DNA from: Phyllobacterium myrsinacearum
Lineage (GTDB): Bacteria > Pseudomonadota > Alphaproteobacteria > Rhizobiales > Rhizobiaceae
DNA length: 64,000 nt
Assembly: GCF_002980555.1 (NCBI RefSeq)
Contig: NZ_PVBT01000008.1
Span: 62,001 to 126,000 of the forward strand
Direction of reading: 5' to 3'
Positions 54,616 to 64,000 of the stretch are shown here, one piece after another. The first letter of the stretch is position 1. Every line of letters starts with the position of its first letter. A program made the translations under genes and the position numbers. Below the pieces are notes generated by a model that saw only the letters and a list, made by a program, of their open reading frames with translations, was not told the origin of the DNA and did no database searches.

Positions 54616-55134
54616 TCAGGGAAGGGCGTCGAAACCTTCGCCGAATCCATTGAGTTCGACGGGAATACCGATGCCTTCTTCCGGCGTCTGGAAGACGATG
54701 AAGGTTGCAGCCTTGCCAGTCTTGAAGGTCTGGACAAGCTGATCTTCCAGGATGACTTCCGCATAGCAGCCGTCTTCGAAGCAGCGGACGAAATAGGCGC
54801 GGCCGATATCCTTGCCATCCACGTTCAGGCCGAGACCGTTGGGCAGAAGCACGCCGAGCGGCGCGAGCACGCGCAGGATCTTGGCCTTGTTGTCGGCGGT
54901 TTTGAGAACCACGACCGAAAGACCCATTTCCGGGCGATCCGCTGCGACGACATTCTGAATGAGAGCGCACTGCTCTGATTTTGCGCCTGCCGGCGTGTCG
55001 CACAGGATCGACCATGCGCCGTGAGTGGATTTGACCGTGCCGCTCTGCTGTGCTGCCATGGCACCGCCGGAAAAACCGGCAATGGACAGGGAAAGCAGAC
55101 CGAGGGCGATGCTACGTAGCGCGAAAGAGGACAT
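54616..55134 (-). CDS. Invasion-associated locus B (IalB) family protein
   Basis: A 172-residue exported protein. Signal peptide about 1-27 (SIALGLLSLSIAGFSGGAMA), then the IalB beta-sandwich fold: HGAWSILCDTPAGAKSEQCALIQNV and FVRCFEDGCYAEVILEDQLV, with four cysteines probably forming two disulfides. IalB proteins are named for Bartonella invasion, but homologs are widespread and the function is unknown. ATG 55134 has TGGAG seven bases upstream; the longer frame to 55155 does not. Confidence 0.85.
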   Translation of the reverse strand: MSSFALRSIALGLLSLSIAGFSGGAMAAQQSGTVKSTHGAWSILCDTPAGAKSEQCALIQNVVAADRPEMGLSVVVLKTADNKAKILRVLAPLGVLLPNGLGLNVDGKDIGRAYFVRCFEDGCYAEVILEDQLVQTFKTGKAATFIVFQTPEEGIGIPVELNGFGEGFDALP

Positions 55135-55494
55135 GTAGGCTCCAAAACGAATCATCCAGACGTTAAACCGCCACGGCCCGGATGAAAAGAATACCGCTCA
55201 AACACTCCCCAGCATACAGCGGCTCTGTCATCTCTGGTGTAATGCAAAAATGGCCGGATTGTGAGCCCACCCCGTGTCGCGGGCCAAAATCGTCGGGAAA
55301 ATGAAAAAAGACACGTCTTTACAAGATGCTGTCATCCACAGGCAGCGCGCTGCGCGCAAAAATGCCGCACGGCATCACGTTCGCCTTCCTTGCGATGTAG
55401 GCTAATGTGTGATTTGAACGCGGCATATCTCCGGGCCAGTCATGAAGCCCGGTCTTAACGTATGGAATTGAAGCTTCATTCGGGAGATTTCTAG
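55135..55494. other. Non-coding region upstream of the cytochrome oxidase operon
   Basis: About 360 bases with no gene. It must hold the promoters for ialB (minus) and coxB (plus), but I find no pair with both boxes close to consensus. A CCGGGC/GCCCGG hairpin (55431-55452) lies about 40 bases before coxB and would be in its leader. Confidence 0.45.
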
Positions 55495-56364
55495 GTGAAG
55501 AAGAACATTGTCACGCTGATGGGTGTCCTGGGGGGCCTGTTGAGTGCCGGTACTGCATATGCTGCACAGCCCGAGCCTTGGCAGATGACGTTCCAGCCAG
55601 CTGGATCTGCCATTATGGAGCAGATCATCTGGTTCGAGCACTATACATTGTGGTTCATCGTCCCGATTACACTGTTCGTGATGGTCCTTCTGGGCTGGGT
55701 CATGATTCGCTACCGCGCCAGTGCCAATCCGGTTCCGTCCAAGACGAGCCACAACACGGCGGTGGAAGTGGTGTGGACCGTTGGTCCGGTCGTTATCCTT
55801 CTGTTCCTGGCAATTCCTTCCTTCCAGCTTCTGACCGCGCAATATTCGCCTGAAGAAGCCAAGATGACCATCAAGGCGACGGGTTACCAGTGGTATTGGG
55901 GATATGAATACCAGGTGGGTGATGCGCCTGTCTCCTTCGACTCCGTCATGCTGAAAGATGCTGATCGCGCTGCCGCAGGCAAGGAAGACCGCAAGGCCTA
56001 TCCGCGTCTGCTTGCTGTTGACAATGAAATGGTTGTTCCCGTGAACACGACCGTTCGTCTTCTGGTAACGGGTGCCGACGTGATCCACTCCTTCTCGATG
56101 CCGGCCTTCGGCGTGAAGATGGATGCCGTCACCGGCCGCAGCAACGAAACATGGTTCAAGGCGGATAAGGAAGGCATGTATTATGGTCAGTGCTCGCAGA
56201 TTTGCGGCAAGGATCATGCCTTCATGCCGATTGCGATCCATGTGGTTTCGCAAAGCCAGTATGATGCGTGGTTTGCTGCTGCCGGGAAGGATCTTCCGGG
56301 CGCATACAAGACACTCACCGCTAAAATCGACGCAGACAAGAACATAAACGTAGCCGGCAACTAA
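55495..56364 (+). CDS. coxB: Cytochrome c oxidase subunit II
   Basis: The 289-residue subunit II of aa3 oxidase holds the CuA centre. A signal-like helix (about 6-22) is followed by two membrane helices and the soluble cupredoxin domain. CuA ligands: VIHSF and YYGQCSQICGKDHAFMPI (Cys, Cys, His, Met), with the aromatic GYQWYWGYEYQ motif. Start is GTG 55495 (MKKNIVTLMG), after GGGAGA. First gene of the oxidase operon. Confidence 0.97.
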   Translation: MKKNIVTLMGVLGGLLSAGTAYAAQPEPWQMTFQPAGSAIMEQIIWFEHYTLWFIVPITLFVMVLLGWVMIRYRASANPVPSKTSHNTAVEVVWTVGPVVILLFLAIPSFQLLTAQYSPEEAKMTIKATGYQWYWGYEYQVGDAPVSFDSVMLKDADRAAAGKEDRKAYPRLLAVDNEMVVPVNTTVRLLVTGADVIHSFSMPAFGVKMDAVTGRSNETWFKADKEGMYYGQCSQICGKDHAFMPIAIHVVSQSQYDAWFAAAGKDLPGAYKTLTAKIDADKNINVAGN

Positions 56365-56373
56365 GCTGGTTGA

Positions 56374-58056
<1,683 letters not shown>

Positions 58057-58064
58057 GAATACAA

Positions 58065-58091
58065 CCGGGCCGCTGAACCCCAGCGGCCCGG
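58065..58091 (+). other. Strong hairpin between coxA and ctaB
   Basis: A perfect 10-bp stem (CCGGGCCGCT 58065-58074 with AGCGGCCCGG 58082-58091) has a 7-base loop and no T-run. It would stabilise the coxBA mRNA end or cause partial termination, making less of the assembly factors than of the subunits. Confidence 0.6.
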
Positions 58092-58133
58092 GCATCTTCA
58101 AGTTGAAACGACTGAAACAACAAGACTGATCGA

Positions 58134-59078
58134 ATGGCCCTGATTGAGAAAAACGCAACTGTAGATACCGCGATTGGCCTGTCTGAAGCCAATGCGTCGG
58201 ACTATATTGCCTTGCTCAAGCCGCGCGTGATGTCGCTGGTGGTCTTCACCGCCATTGTCGGCATGATGGCTGCACCCGGCCATATCAATCCCATTCTCGG
58301 TGTTATCGCCATTCTCTGCATCGCCGTTGGCGCCGGAGCCTCGGGCGCGCTGAACATGTGGTACGATTCCGATATCGATGCCGTGATGAAGCGTACCGCC
58401 AATCGCCCCATTCCGGCCGGCCGGATCACGCGTGAAGAGGTGCTGACCTTCGGTCTGCTGCTGTCCGCGTTCTCCGTGGTCACGCTCGGCCTTTTCGTCA
58501 ATCTTCTCTCGGCGTTCCTGCTGGCCTTCACCATCTTCTTCTATGCGGTGGTCTATACGATGTGGCTGAAGCGCTCGACGCCGCAGAACATCGTTATCGG
58601 CGGGGCTGCGGGTGCATTTCCGCCCATGATCGGCTGGGCTGCCGTGACCAATTCGGTCGGCATCGAAAGCATCGTGCTGTTCCTCATCATCTTCCTGTGG
58701 ACGCCGCCGCATTTCTGGGCGCTGTCGCTGTTCATGTCGGATGATTACGAGAAAGCCAAAATCCCGATGATGCCCAACGTCATGGGTGAAGCGTCGACGA
58801 AATTCCAGATTTTCCTCTACACGCTGCTGGTGGCGCCGGTTGCAGTGCTGCCGTGGGTCATGGGCTTTGCCGGGATTGTCTATGGCGTGTTTTCCATTGG
58901 CGCCGGTGCACTGTTCCTTTTCTACGCCTGGACCGTTTGGCGCGCGCCGGTTGGCGCGCCGATGATCAAGCCGGCCAAGAAGATGTTCGCTTTCTCGATC
59001 TTCTATCTCTTCAGCCTCTATGCCGTGCTTCTCGGCGAAATCCTTGTGCGCAAAGCACTTTTCCTGGCAGGTGCATGA
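58134..59078 (+). CDS. ctaB: Protoheme IX farnesyltransferase (heme O synthase)
   Basis: A UbiA-superfamily membrane enzyme that turns heme B into heme O, the step before heme A. The 314-residue protein has [15 protein letters not shown], the first aspartate motif [19 protein letters not shown] and about nine helices. It lies in the cox operon between coxA and the copper-chaperone gene, as usual in alphaproteobacteria. Confidence 0.96.
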   Translation: MALIEKNATVDTAIGLSEANASDYIALLKPRVMSLVVFTAIVGMMAAPGHINPILGVIAILCIAVGAGASGALNMWYDSDIDAVMKRTANRPIPAGRITREEVLTFGLLLSAFSVVTLGLFVNLLSAFLLAFTIFFYAVVYTMWLKRSTPQNIVIGGAAGAFPPMIGWAAVTNSVGIESIVLFLIIFLWTPPHFWALSLFMSDDYEKAKIPMMPNVMGEASTKFQIFLYTLLVAPVAVLPWVMGFAGIVYGVFSIGAGALFLFYAWTVWRAPVGAPMIKPAKKMFAFSIFYLFSLYAVLLGEILVRKALFLAGA

Positions 59079-59079
59079 C

Positions 59080-59235
59080 ATGAGTGATGATCGCGTTACA
59101 CTGACACCCAAACAGAAAAGGGCGCAGCGCAGCCGCTCCATCGCGCTTGCTCTTGCCTTGGCCGCGTTTGTCATCCTTGTCTATGTCGGCACGTGGGCCA
59201 AGCTTGGTGCCAGGATACTTGAACGGCAAATGTGA
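59080..59235 (+). CDS. coxF: CoxF-type small assembly protein
   Basis: A 51-residue single-span protein (MSDDRVTLTPKQKRAQRSRS, then helix ALALALAAFVILVYVGTWAKLG and tail RILERQM). Position (between ctaB and ctaG) and the charged N-terminus with one helix match the CoxF small proteins of alphaproteobacterial oxidase operons. Start ATG 59080 follows the ctaB stop by one base; the stop overlaps ctaG. Confidence 0.85.
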   Translation: MSDDRVTLTPKQKRAQRSRSIALALALAAFVILVYVGTWAKLGARILERQM

Positions 59236-59873
59236 TGAGCGCTCCTGTGGAAGATAACCAGATAACAGCGGCAAGCACGCCTGAATCCAAGCGCCGGGTT
59301 TCCGACCGGACAATTGCGATTTCCTGCCTTGCCTTCTTCTTCGGCATGGTCGGCATGGCCTTTGCCGCCGTGCCGCTCTACGCCATGTTCTGTCAGGTGA
59401 CCGGTTATGGTGGTACGACCCAGCGGGTCGAGCAGATGTCCGATACGATCCTCGACAAGAAGATCACGGTTCGTTTCGATGCCAATACCTCTGACGGATT
59501 GGCATGGCAGTTCAAGCCTGTGCAGCGCGAAGTGACGATGAACATTGGCGAGACCAAGCTCATTCACTACGAAGCGATCAATAAACTGGACAAGCCGTCG
59601 GCTGGCCGCGCAGCCTTCAACGTCACGCCGCAGGCGGCAGGTGCCTATTTCAACAAGGTGGAATGTTTCTGCTTTACCGACACTGTCCTGAAGCCCGGCG
59701 AAGACATGCAGATGCCCGTCGTGTTCTTTGTCGATCCGGATATCGTCAATTCGGAAGAACTCAAGGGCGTCAACACGATTACGCTGTCCTATACATTCTT
59801 TCCGATCGCGATGCCGGCACCGGTTGCTGCCAGTGCGGATGTGAAGAAAGACAAGCCGTCGGGACAGCTTTGA
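59235..59873 (+). CDS. ctaG: Cytochrome c oxidase assembly protein (CuB chaperone Cox11/CtaG)
   Basis: A 212-residue membrane-anchored copper chaperone that inserts CuB into subunit I. One membrane helix (about 28-48, FFFGMVGMAFAAVPLYAMFC) is followed by a periplasmic domain with the copper-binding CFCF motif (KVECFCFTDTVLKPGEDMQMP). ATG 59235 overlaps the coxF stop (TGATG), so it is coupled to it. Confidence 0.96.
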   Translation: MSAPVEDNQITAASTPESKRRVSDRTIAISCLAFFFGMVGMAFAAVPLYAMFCQVTGYGGTTQRVEQMSDTILDKKITVRFDANTSDGLAWQFKPVQREVTMNIGETKLIHYEAINKLDKPSAGRAAFNVTPQAAGAYFNKVECFCFTDTVLKPGEDMQMPVVFFVDPDIVNSEELKGVNTITLSYTFFPIAMPAPVAASADVKKDKPSGQL

Positions 59874-59931
59874 ACTTGCGCTGACATTTTGTCAGTGGCT
59901 AAACAGATGAATAGAACTTGCGGGGGTTAAA

Positions 59932-60810
59932 ATGGCCGAAGCGCACACAAAGAACCACGACTACCATATTATTGATCCAAGCCCATGGCCGTTCCTTGGC
60001 TCCGTTGGTGCGTTTGTCATGGCTATCGGCGGTATCGCTTACATGCGCTACCACAGTGGCGGTGAGCTGCCGCTTTTCGGGCATAACCTGGCGCAGCCAT
60101 GGCTGTTCTTCATCGGCCTCGTCATCGTTCTCTACACCATGTTCGGCTGGTGGTCTGATACCATCAGGGAGAGCAAGGAAGGGCACCACACCCGCGTCGT
60201 ATCCCTGCATCTGCGCTATGGCATGATCATGTTCATCGCGTCGGAAGTGATGTTCTTCGTTGCCTGGTTCTGGGCCTTCTTCGATGCCAGCCTGTTCCCG
60301 GGCGAAGCGGAGCAGGTTGCCCGTGCGGCCTTCACCGGCGGCCATTGGCCTCCCAAGGGCATTGAAGTTCTCGACCCGCTGCATCTGCCGCTGTACAACA
60401 CCATCATCCTGCTGCTGTCAGGCACGACGGTCACCTGGGCGCACCATGCGCTGATCCACAAGGACCGCAAGGGCCTGATCACCGGCCTGACGCTGACGGT
60501 CCTGCTCGGCATGCTCTTCTCGTTCGTGCAGGGTTACGAATACATGCACGCACCGTTCGCGTTCAAGGATTCGATCTACGGCGCGACCTTCTTCATGGCC
60601 ACGGGTTTCCATGGCTTCCACGTGATCATCGGAACGATTTTCCTGCTGGTCTGCCTGCTGCGCGCCATGCGCGGTGATTTCACTCCGCAGAAGCATTTCG
60701 GCTTCGAGGCTGCCGCCTGGTACTGGCACTTCGTCGACGTGGTCTGGCTGTTCCTGTTCTTCTCGATCTACGTCTGGGCCTCATGGGGCGCGACGCTGGC
60801 CGTCGAATAA
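59932..60810 (+). CDS. coxC: Cytochrome c oxidase subunit III
   Basis: A 292-residue membrane subunit with seven helices. Family blocks: YHIIDPSPWPFLGSVGAFVM at the N-terminus, FIASEVMFFVAWFWAFFDASL and the C-terminal HFVDVVWLFLFFSIYVWGS-like end (HFVDVVWLFLFFSIYVWAS). GGGGG lies six bases before the ATG. A strong terminator follows, so coxBA-ctaB-coxF-ctaG-coxC is probably one transcription unit. Confidence 0.97.
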   Translation: MAEAHTKNHDYHIIDPSPWPFLGSVGAFVMAIGGIAYMRYHSGGELPLFGHNLAQPWLFFIGLVIVLYTMFGWWSDTIRESKEGHHTRVVSLHLRYGMIMFIASEVMFFVAWFWAFFDASLFPGEAEQVARAAFTGGHWPPKGIEVLDPLHLPLYNTIILLLSGTTVTWAHHALIHKDRKGLITGLTLTVLLGMLFSFVQGYEYMHAPFAFKDSIYGATFFMATGFHGFHVIIGTIFLLVCLLRAMRGDFTPQKHFGFEAAAWYWHFVDVVWLFLFFSIYVWASWGATLAVE

Positions 60811-60834
60811 GCAAGCCGCTGCAAACAGAAATAA

Positions 60835-60873
60835 AGAGGGCGGTCATGGAAACATGGCCGCCCTTATTGTTTG
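60835..60873 (+). terminator. Terminator after coxC
   Basis: A 12-bp stem with one G-U pair (60837-60848 with 60853-60864) and a GAAA tetraloop is followed by TATTGTTT. It is the strongest terminator-like structure in the cox region and marks the end of the main operon. Confidence 0.8.
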
Positions 60874-61002
60874 GCATGATCTCAATGCGGGGCGGGTGCT
60901 TCAACTTATCGACTGGACAGGGGGAAGCAATGCCGTCACTAATCGCGCAATGGATGAAATCTGGACGCTGGTCCAGGATGGAACACCGATCGAGACCAAC
61001 CC

Positions 61003-61398
61003 ATGAGTGAAGACAGAGCCCTTTATCCGCCAGTTGACCCGTTCAGGGCAGGCGTCAAGGCGCGTTGCCCCCGCTGCGGACAGGGCAGGCTGTTCGATGG
61101 CTTTCTGACCCCGGCCCGGCAATGCTCCAGCTGCGGGCTCGATTATTCCTTTATCGATTCGGGCGATGGTCCGGCCGTGCTGGTGATGCTGCTGATCGGG
61201 TTTATCGTCGTCGGGCTGGCGCTGTGGATGGAAGTTACGCTCGATCCGCCGCTTTGGGTGCATTTCATCCTGTGGATACCGCTGGCGCTTGTGCTTTGTC
61301 TCATGGCCTTGCGCTGGATGAAAGGTGTCCTGATTGCCCTTCAATACAAGCACAAGGCTGCGGAAGGGCGCCTTGATAGTCCCGCTGCCCATGAGTGA
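61003..61398 (+). CDS. DUF983 family zinc-ribbon membrane protein
   Basis: A 131-residue protein with two CxxC pairs (CPRCGQGRLFDGF, CSSCGLDY) forming a zinc ribbon near residues 22-50, then two membrane helices (about 58-78 and 84-103). DUF983 proteins sit beside cox genes and are thought to aid oxidase assembly. No ribosome-binding site is seen before ATG 61003. It overlaps the SURF1 gene by eight bases. Confidence 0.88.
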   Translation: MSEDRALYPPVDPFRAGVKARCPRCGQGRLFDGFLTPARQCSSCGLDYSFIDSGDGPAVLVMLLIGFIVVGLALWMEVTLDPPLWVHFILWIPLALVLCLMALRWMKGVLIALQYKHKAAEGRLDSPAAHE

Positions 61399-62173
61399 CG
61401 TCGCAATACCAGCAAAATCTGCCCGGTTTCCATGGATCACGCTGAGTCTCAGCGCTATCCTCTTTGTCATCCTGATCGGGCTGGGTACCTGGCAGGTGGA
61501 ACGCCTGCAATGGAAGGAAGCGCTGCTGGCAACCATCGCCGCGCGCACCCACTCCGCGCCGCAACCCCTGGCTGAGATTGAAAAGATCTGGGCACAGGAT
61601 CATGACGTCGAATACCGTCCCGTGACTGTCACCGGGCGTCTGCTCAATGACCGCGAACGGCATTTCTTTGCCACCTATGAGGGTTATTCCGGTTACTTCA
61701 TCTATACGCCGCTGCAACTCGACGATGGCCGGGCGGTTTTCGTCAATCGCGGCTTTGTGCCCTACGACCAGAAGAATGCGTCGACGCGCCAGCAGGGTGA
61801 AGTGGCGGGACCGGTGACCGTTACAGGGCTTGCCCGCAATCCATTGGCTGGAAAACCGTCCTCCATCCTTCCCGACAATGATCTCGTCAAGAACATCTAT
61901 TTCTGGAAAGACCTGTCTGTTATGGCGGCGCAGTCCAGCATCAATCCCGAACAGCTCGTGCCGTTTTTCATTGATGCTGATAAAACGCCCAATCCCGGCG
62001 GCTTTCCCATCGGCGGCGTCACCATCATCGATCTTCCCAACAGCCATCTGCAATATGCGGTCACGTGGTATGGTCTGGCGGCGACGCTGCTCGCCATCGT
62101 GATCATCTCGATGGTGCGGCGCAGGCAGGGCGACAAAGCAGAAACTCAACCTTCGGACTTGACTTCCCGTTGA
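61391..62173 (+). CDS. SURF1-family oxidase assembly protein
   Basis: A 260-residue protein with two membrane helices at the ends (about 14-34 and 232-250) and a periplasmic domain between. The family's LGTWQVERLQWKEALL and YTPLQLDDGRAVFVNRGFVP motifs are present. SURF1 binds heme A and inserts it in subunit I. Start ATG 61391 lies inside the DUF983 3' end (8-base overlap), so it is translationally coupled; longer frames from 61334 are rejected. Confidence 0.92.
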   Translation: MSDVAIPAKSARFPWITLSLSAILFVILIGLGTWQVERLQWKEALLATIAARTHSAPQPLAEIEKIWAQDHDVEYRPVTVTGRLLNDRERHFFATYEGYSGYFIYTPLQLDDGRAVFVNRGFVPYDQKNASTRQQGEVAGPVTVTGLARNPLAGKPSSILPDNDLVKNIYFWKDLSVMAAQSSINPEQLVPFFIDADKTPNPGGFPIGGVTIIDLPNSHLQYAVTWYGLAATLLAIVIISMVRRRQGDKAETQPSDLTSR

Positions 62174-62224
62174 TTGCCGCCCAATTCCATGGGCACATCA
62201 AACGCTTCGACTTCCGCGAGACCT

Positions 62225-63232
62225 ATGACCATGGCTGACAAGAAACCACTGACAATCCGCCTGTGCGGACCGCGCGGATTTTGCGCTGGAGTGGATCGCG
62301 CCATCCAGATCGTTGTCCTGGCGCTGAAGAAATATGGTGCGCCGGTCTATGTCCGGCATGAGATCGTCCACAATCGCTATGTCGTGCAGGGCCTGCAGGC
62401 GCGCGGTGCCGTTTTCGTCGAAGAACTCGACGAAATCCCGGCAGAACATCGCAGCCAGCCCGTGGTTTTCTCCGCGCACGGCGTACCGAAGTCGGTGCCG
62501 GAGGACGCGGAACACAAGAACCTCTTCTATCTCGATGCCACCTGTCCGCTTGTCTCCAAGGTGCATAAGCAGGCCATGCGGCATCAGCGGCTTGGACGCC
62601 ATGTCATTCTGGTCGGCCATTCCGGTCATCCGGAAGTCATCGGAACGATGGGGCAACTGCCGGAGGGCGCGGTAACATTGATCGAAACCATTGAAGACGC
62701 GGAGACGTATCAGCCGGCGGACCCCAAGAACCTCGGCTTCGTGACGCAGACGACGCTGTCCGTCGACGACACCGCCGGCATCATTGCCACTCTGCAGAGC
62801 CGCTTTCCGGATCTGACCGCACCGGCGGCCGAATCCATCTGCTATGCCACGACAAACCGGCAGGATGCGGTGAAGGCGGCAGCGCCCGGCTGCGATCTCT
62901 TCCTCGTCGTTGGTGCGCCGAATTCATCCAATTCGAAACGGCTGGTGGAAGTGGCGGAGCGGTCGGGTGCGGTGCAATCGCTGCTGGTGCAGCGGGCGGC
63001 GGATATCGACTGGGATCTGATCGGCGATATTGCGACCGTCGGCCTCTCCGCCGGTGCATCCGCGCCTGAAATCATTGTCGATGAAATCATCCAGTCCTTT
63101 TCGGAGCGCTATTCCGTGTCGATTGACCTTGCCGAGACGACCATCGAAACCGAGAATTTCCATGTCATGCGCGATCTGCGCGATGTGGAACTGACCAGCG
63201 GCGACATGGCATTCGTCAACGGAAGTCACTGA
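62225..63232 (+). CDS. ispH: 4-hydroxy-3-methylbut-2-enyl diphosphate reductase
   Basis: Last enzyme of the MEP pathway, giving IPP and DMAPP, with a [4Fe-4S] cluster. The three cysteines are in [24 protein letters not shown] and [10 protein letters not shown]. The substrate motif [13 protein letters not shown] is also present. The 335-residue length is about normal. Start is ATG 62225 or 62231; longer frames to 62174 overlap nothing useful and are not supported. Third MEP gene here after ispE and dxs. Confidence 0.96.
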   Translation: MTMADKKPLTIRLCGPRGFCAGVDRAIQIVVLALKKYGAPVYVRHEIVHNRYVVQGLQARGAVFVEELDEIPAEHRSQPVVFSAHGVPKSVPEDAEHKNLFYLDATCPLVSKVHKQAMRHQRLGRHVILVGHSGHPEVIGTMGQLPEGAVTLIETIEDAETYQPADPKNLGFVTQTTLSVDDTAGIIATLQSRFPDLTAPAAESICYATTNRQDAVKAAAPGCDLFLVVGAPNSSNSKRLVEVAERSGAVQSLLVQRAADIDWDLIGDIATVGLSAGASAPEIIVDEIIQSFSERYSVSIDLAETTIETENFHVMRDLRDVELTSGDMAFVNGSH

Positions 63233-63234
63233 TT

Positions 63235-64000
63235 ATGGCTGTCTATACCGATATCAACGAAATCGATCTCGCGCACTTCCTTCGGGATTATGACATTGGC
63301 GAACTGCTCTCCTACAAGGGCATTGCCGAAGGTGTCGAGAATTCCAACTATCTGCTGCATACCAGCAAGGGATCCTACATCCTGACGCTCTATGAAAAGC
63401 GGGTGAACAGCAATGATCTGCCGTTCTTTCTGGGGCTGATGCAGCACCTGGCACGCAAGGGGATCAGCTGTCCCTTGCCGGTCGGGCAGAAAAACGGCTC
63501 CAGCATAGGTGAACTCGCGGGGCGCCCGGCCGCTATCGTGACCTTCCTGGAAGGCATGTGGATGCGCAGGCCCACGGTGCAGCACTGCCACGCGCTGGGA
63601 GAGGCACTGGCGCGCATGCACGTGGCCGGTGCAGATTTCCCCATGCGCCGCACGAATGCGCTCTCCGTCGCTGGCTGGCGGCCATTGTGGAACAATTCAA
63701 AGGCCAATGCCGACCGGGTCGAGCCGGGCCTTGCCAGTGAGACGGAAGCCGATCTGGCATTTTTCGAAGCCCATTGGCCGCAACATCTGCCGGCCGGTGT
63801 TATTCATGCCGACCTTTTCCCGGACAATGTGTTCTTTCTCGGCGACAAGCTTTCCGGCCTGATCGATTTCTATTTCGCCTGCACGGATCTGCTTGCCTAC
63901 GATGTCGCGGTCTGCCTGAATGCCTGGTGCTTTGAAAAAGACCATTCGTTCAATCTGACCAAGGGCACGGCATTGCTGCGCGGTTATAATTCCGTGCGTC
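63235..64000 (+). CDS. thrB: Homoserine kinase ThrB (type II), 3' truncated by the window edge
   Basis: The APH-fold homoserine kinase of alphaproteobacteria and pseudomonads; it phosphorylates homoserine for threonine synthesis. The visible 255 residues include [15 protein letters not shown] (N-lobe), the catalytic loop [13 protein letters not shown] (HxD) and the metal-binding Asp in [12 protein letters not shown]. It starts two bases after ispH stops and runs off the right end. Confidence 0.92.
   Translation, partial: MAVYTDINEIDLAHFLRDYDIGELLSYKGIAEGVENSNYLLHTSKGSYILTLYEKRVNSNDLPFFLGLMQHLARKGISCPLPVGQKNGSSIGELAGRPAAIVTFLEGMWMRRPTVQHCHALGEALARMHVAGADFPMRRTNALSVAGWRPLWNNSKANADRVEPGLASETEADLAFFEAHWPQHLPAGVIHADLFPDNVFFLGDKLSGLIDFYFACTDLLAYDVAVCLNAWCFEKDHSFNLTKGTALLRGYNSVR

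Overview
This is a chromosomal segment of an alphaproteobacterium, most likely of the order Hyphomicrobiales (Rhizobiales) and close to the Brucellaceae/Phyllobacteriaceae. The reasons are the split F0 ATP synthase operon with both b' and b subunits, the alpha-type LexA box (GAAC-N7-GAAC), the IalB and DUF1344 families, the block xseB-HDAC-pirin-dxs-tlyA-RNA methyltransferase, and the coxBA-ctaB-coxF-ctaG-coxC-DUF983-SURF1 operon followed by ispH and thrB. Genus and species cannot be fixed from this sequence alone. No tRNA, rRNA, CRISPR array, insertion sequence or prophage was recognised.

Layout. 0.1-0.6 kb: non-coding leader with two intrinsic terminators, a possible small RNA between them and a good sigma-70 promoter. 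0.6-3.4 kb: atpI-B-E-F'-F. 3.4-5.3 kb (minus): rnhB and a PA0069-type radical SAM gene behind a LexA box. 6.0-9.65 kb (minus): moaB, ispE, a 61-residue membrane protein, an S49 peptidase, a small-molecule/RNA methyltransferase and a DUF2007 gene. 9.8-19.3 kb (plus): octaprenyl diphosphate synthase, a TPR protein, glyQ-glyS, a Sua5-type t6A gene and an FAD-linked oxidase. 19.5-25.4 kb: DUF6101, a Tat-exported aminotransferase-like protein, ubiA, purD and a TolC-type protein. 25.5-32.4 kb is more accessory: a LysE exporter, a VOC protein, an XRE-cupin regulator with GNAT, a stand-alone FtsI-like PBP, an RTX protein and a secreted GH25-like protein. 32.6-41.6 kb: acyl-CoA dehydrogenase plus enoyl-CoA hydratase, pdxH, a lipoprotein, a DnaJ-like protein, fabI, a histidine phosphatase, DUF1344, aroC and a ribBA-like gene. 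41.6-46.7 kb is the clearest accessory patch: a small XRE regulator, a higB-higA toxin-antitoxin pair with two palindromic operators, an Lrp/methionine-lyase-type divergent pair, and a likely nuclease-toxin/immunity pair. 46.9-64 kb returns to core genes: HDAC-like hydrolase, xseB, pirin, dxs, tlyA, an rlmD-like gene, tldD, IalB, the cytochrome aa3 oxidase operon, ispH and a truncated thrB.

The genes fit together as housekeeping modules: oxidative phosphorylation (ATP synthase at one end, cytochrome oxidase with heme O synthase and copper/heme assembly factors at the other), the MEP isoprenoid pathway (ispE, dxs, ispH) feeding polyprenyl/ubiquinone synthesis (octaprenyl synthase, ubiA) and heme O (ctaB), and translation quality (glyQS, tsaC-like, tlyA, rlmD-like). 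The most novel-looking locus is 44.95-46.66 kb: a 348-residue protein with a PAGTPEGGQW linker and a C-terminal DIKTG nuclease-like motif, followed with overlap by an unrecognised 225-residue protein, which I read as a toxin and its immunity partner. Several regulatory palindromes (26.8, 29.86, 32.55, 36.45, 42.05 and 43.08 kb) are described below.

Many starts were moved inward from the longest reading frame on ribosome-binding-site grounds, and several genes appear to use TTG or GTG. These choices are stated in each entry.
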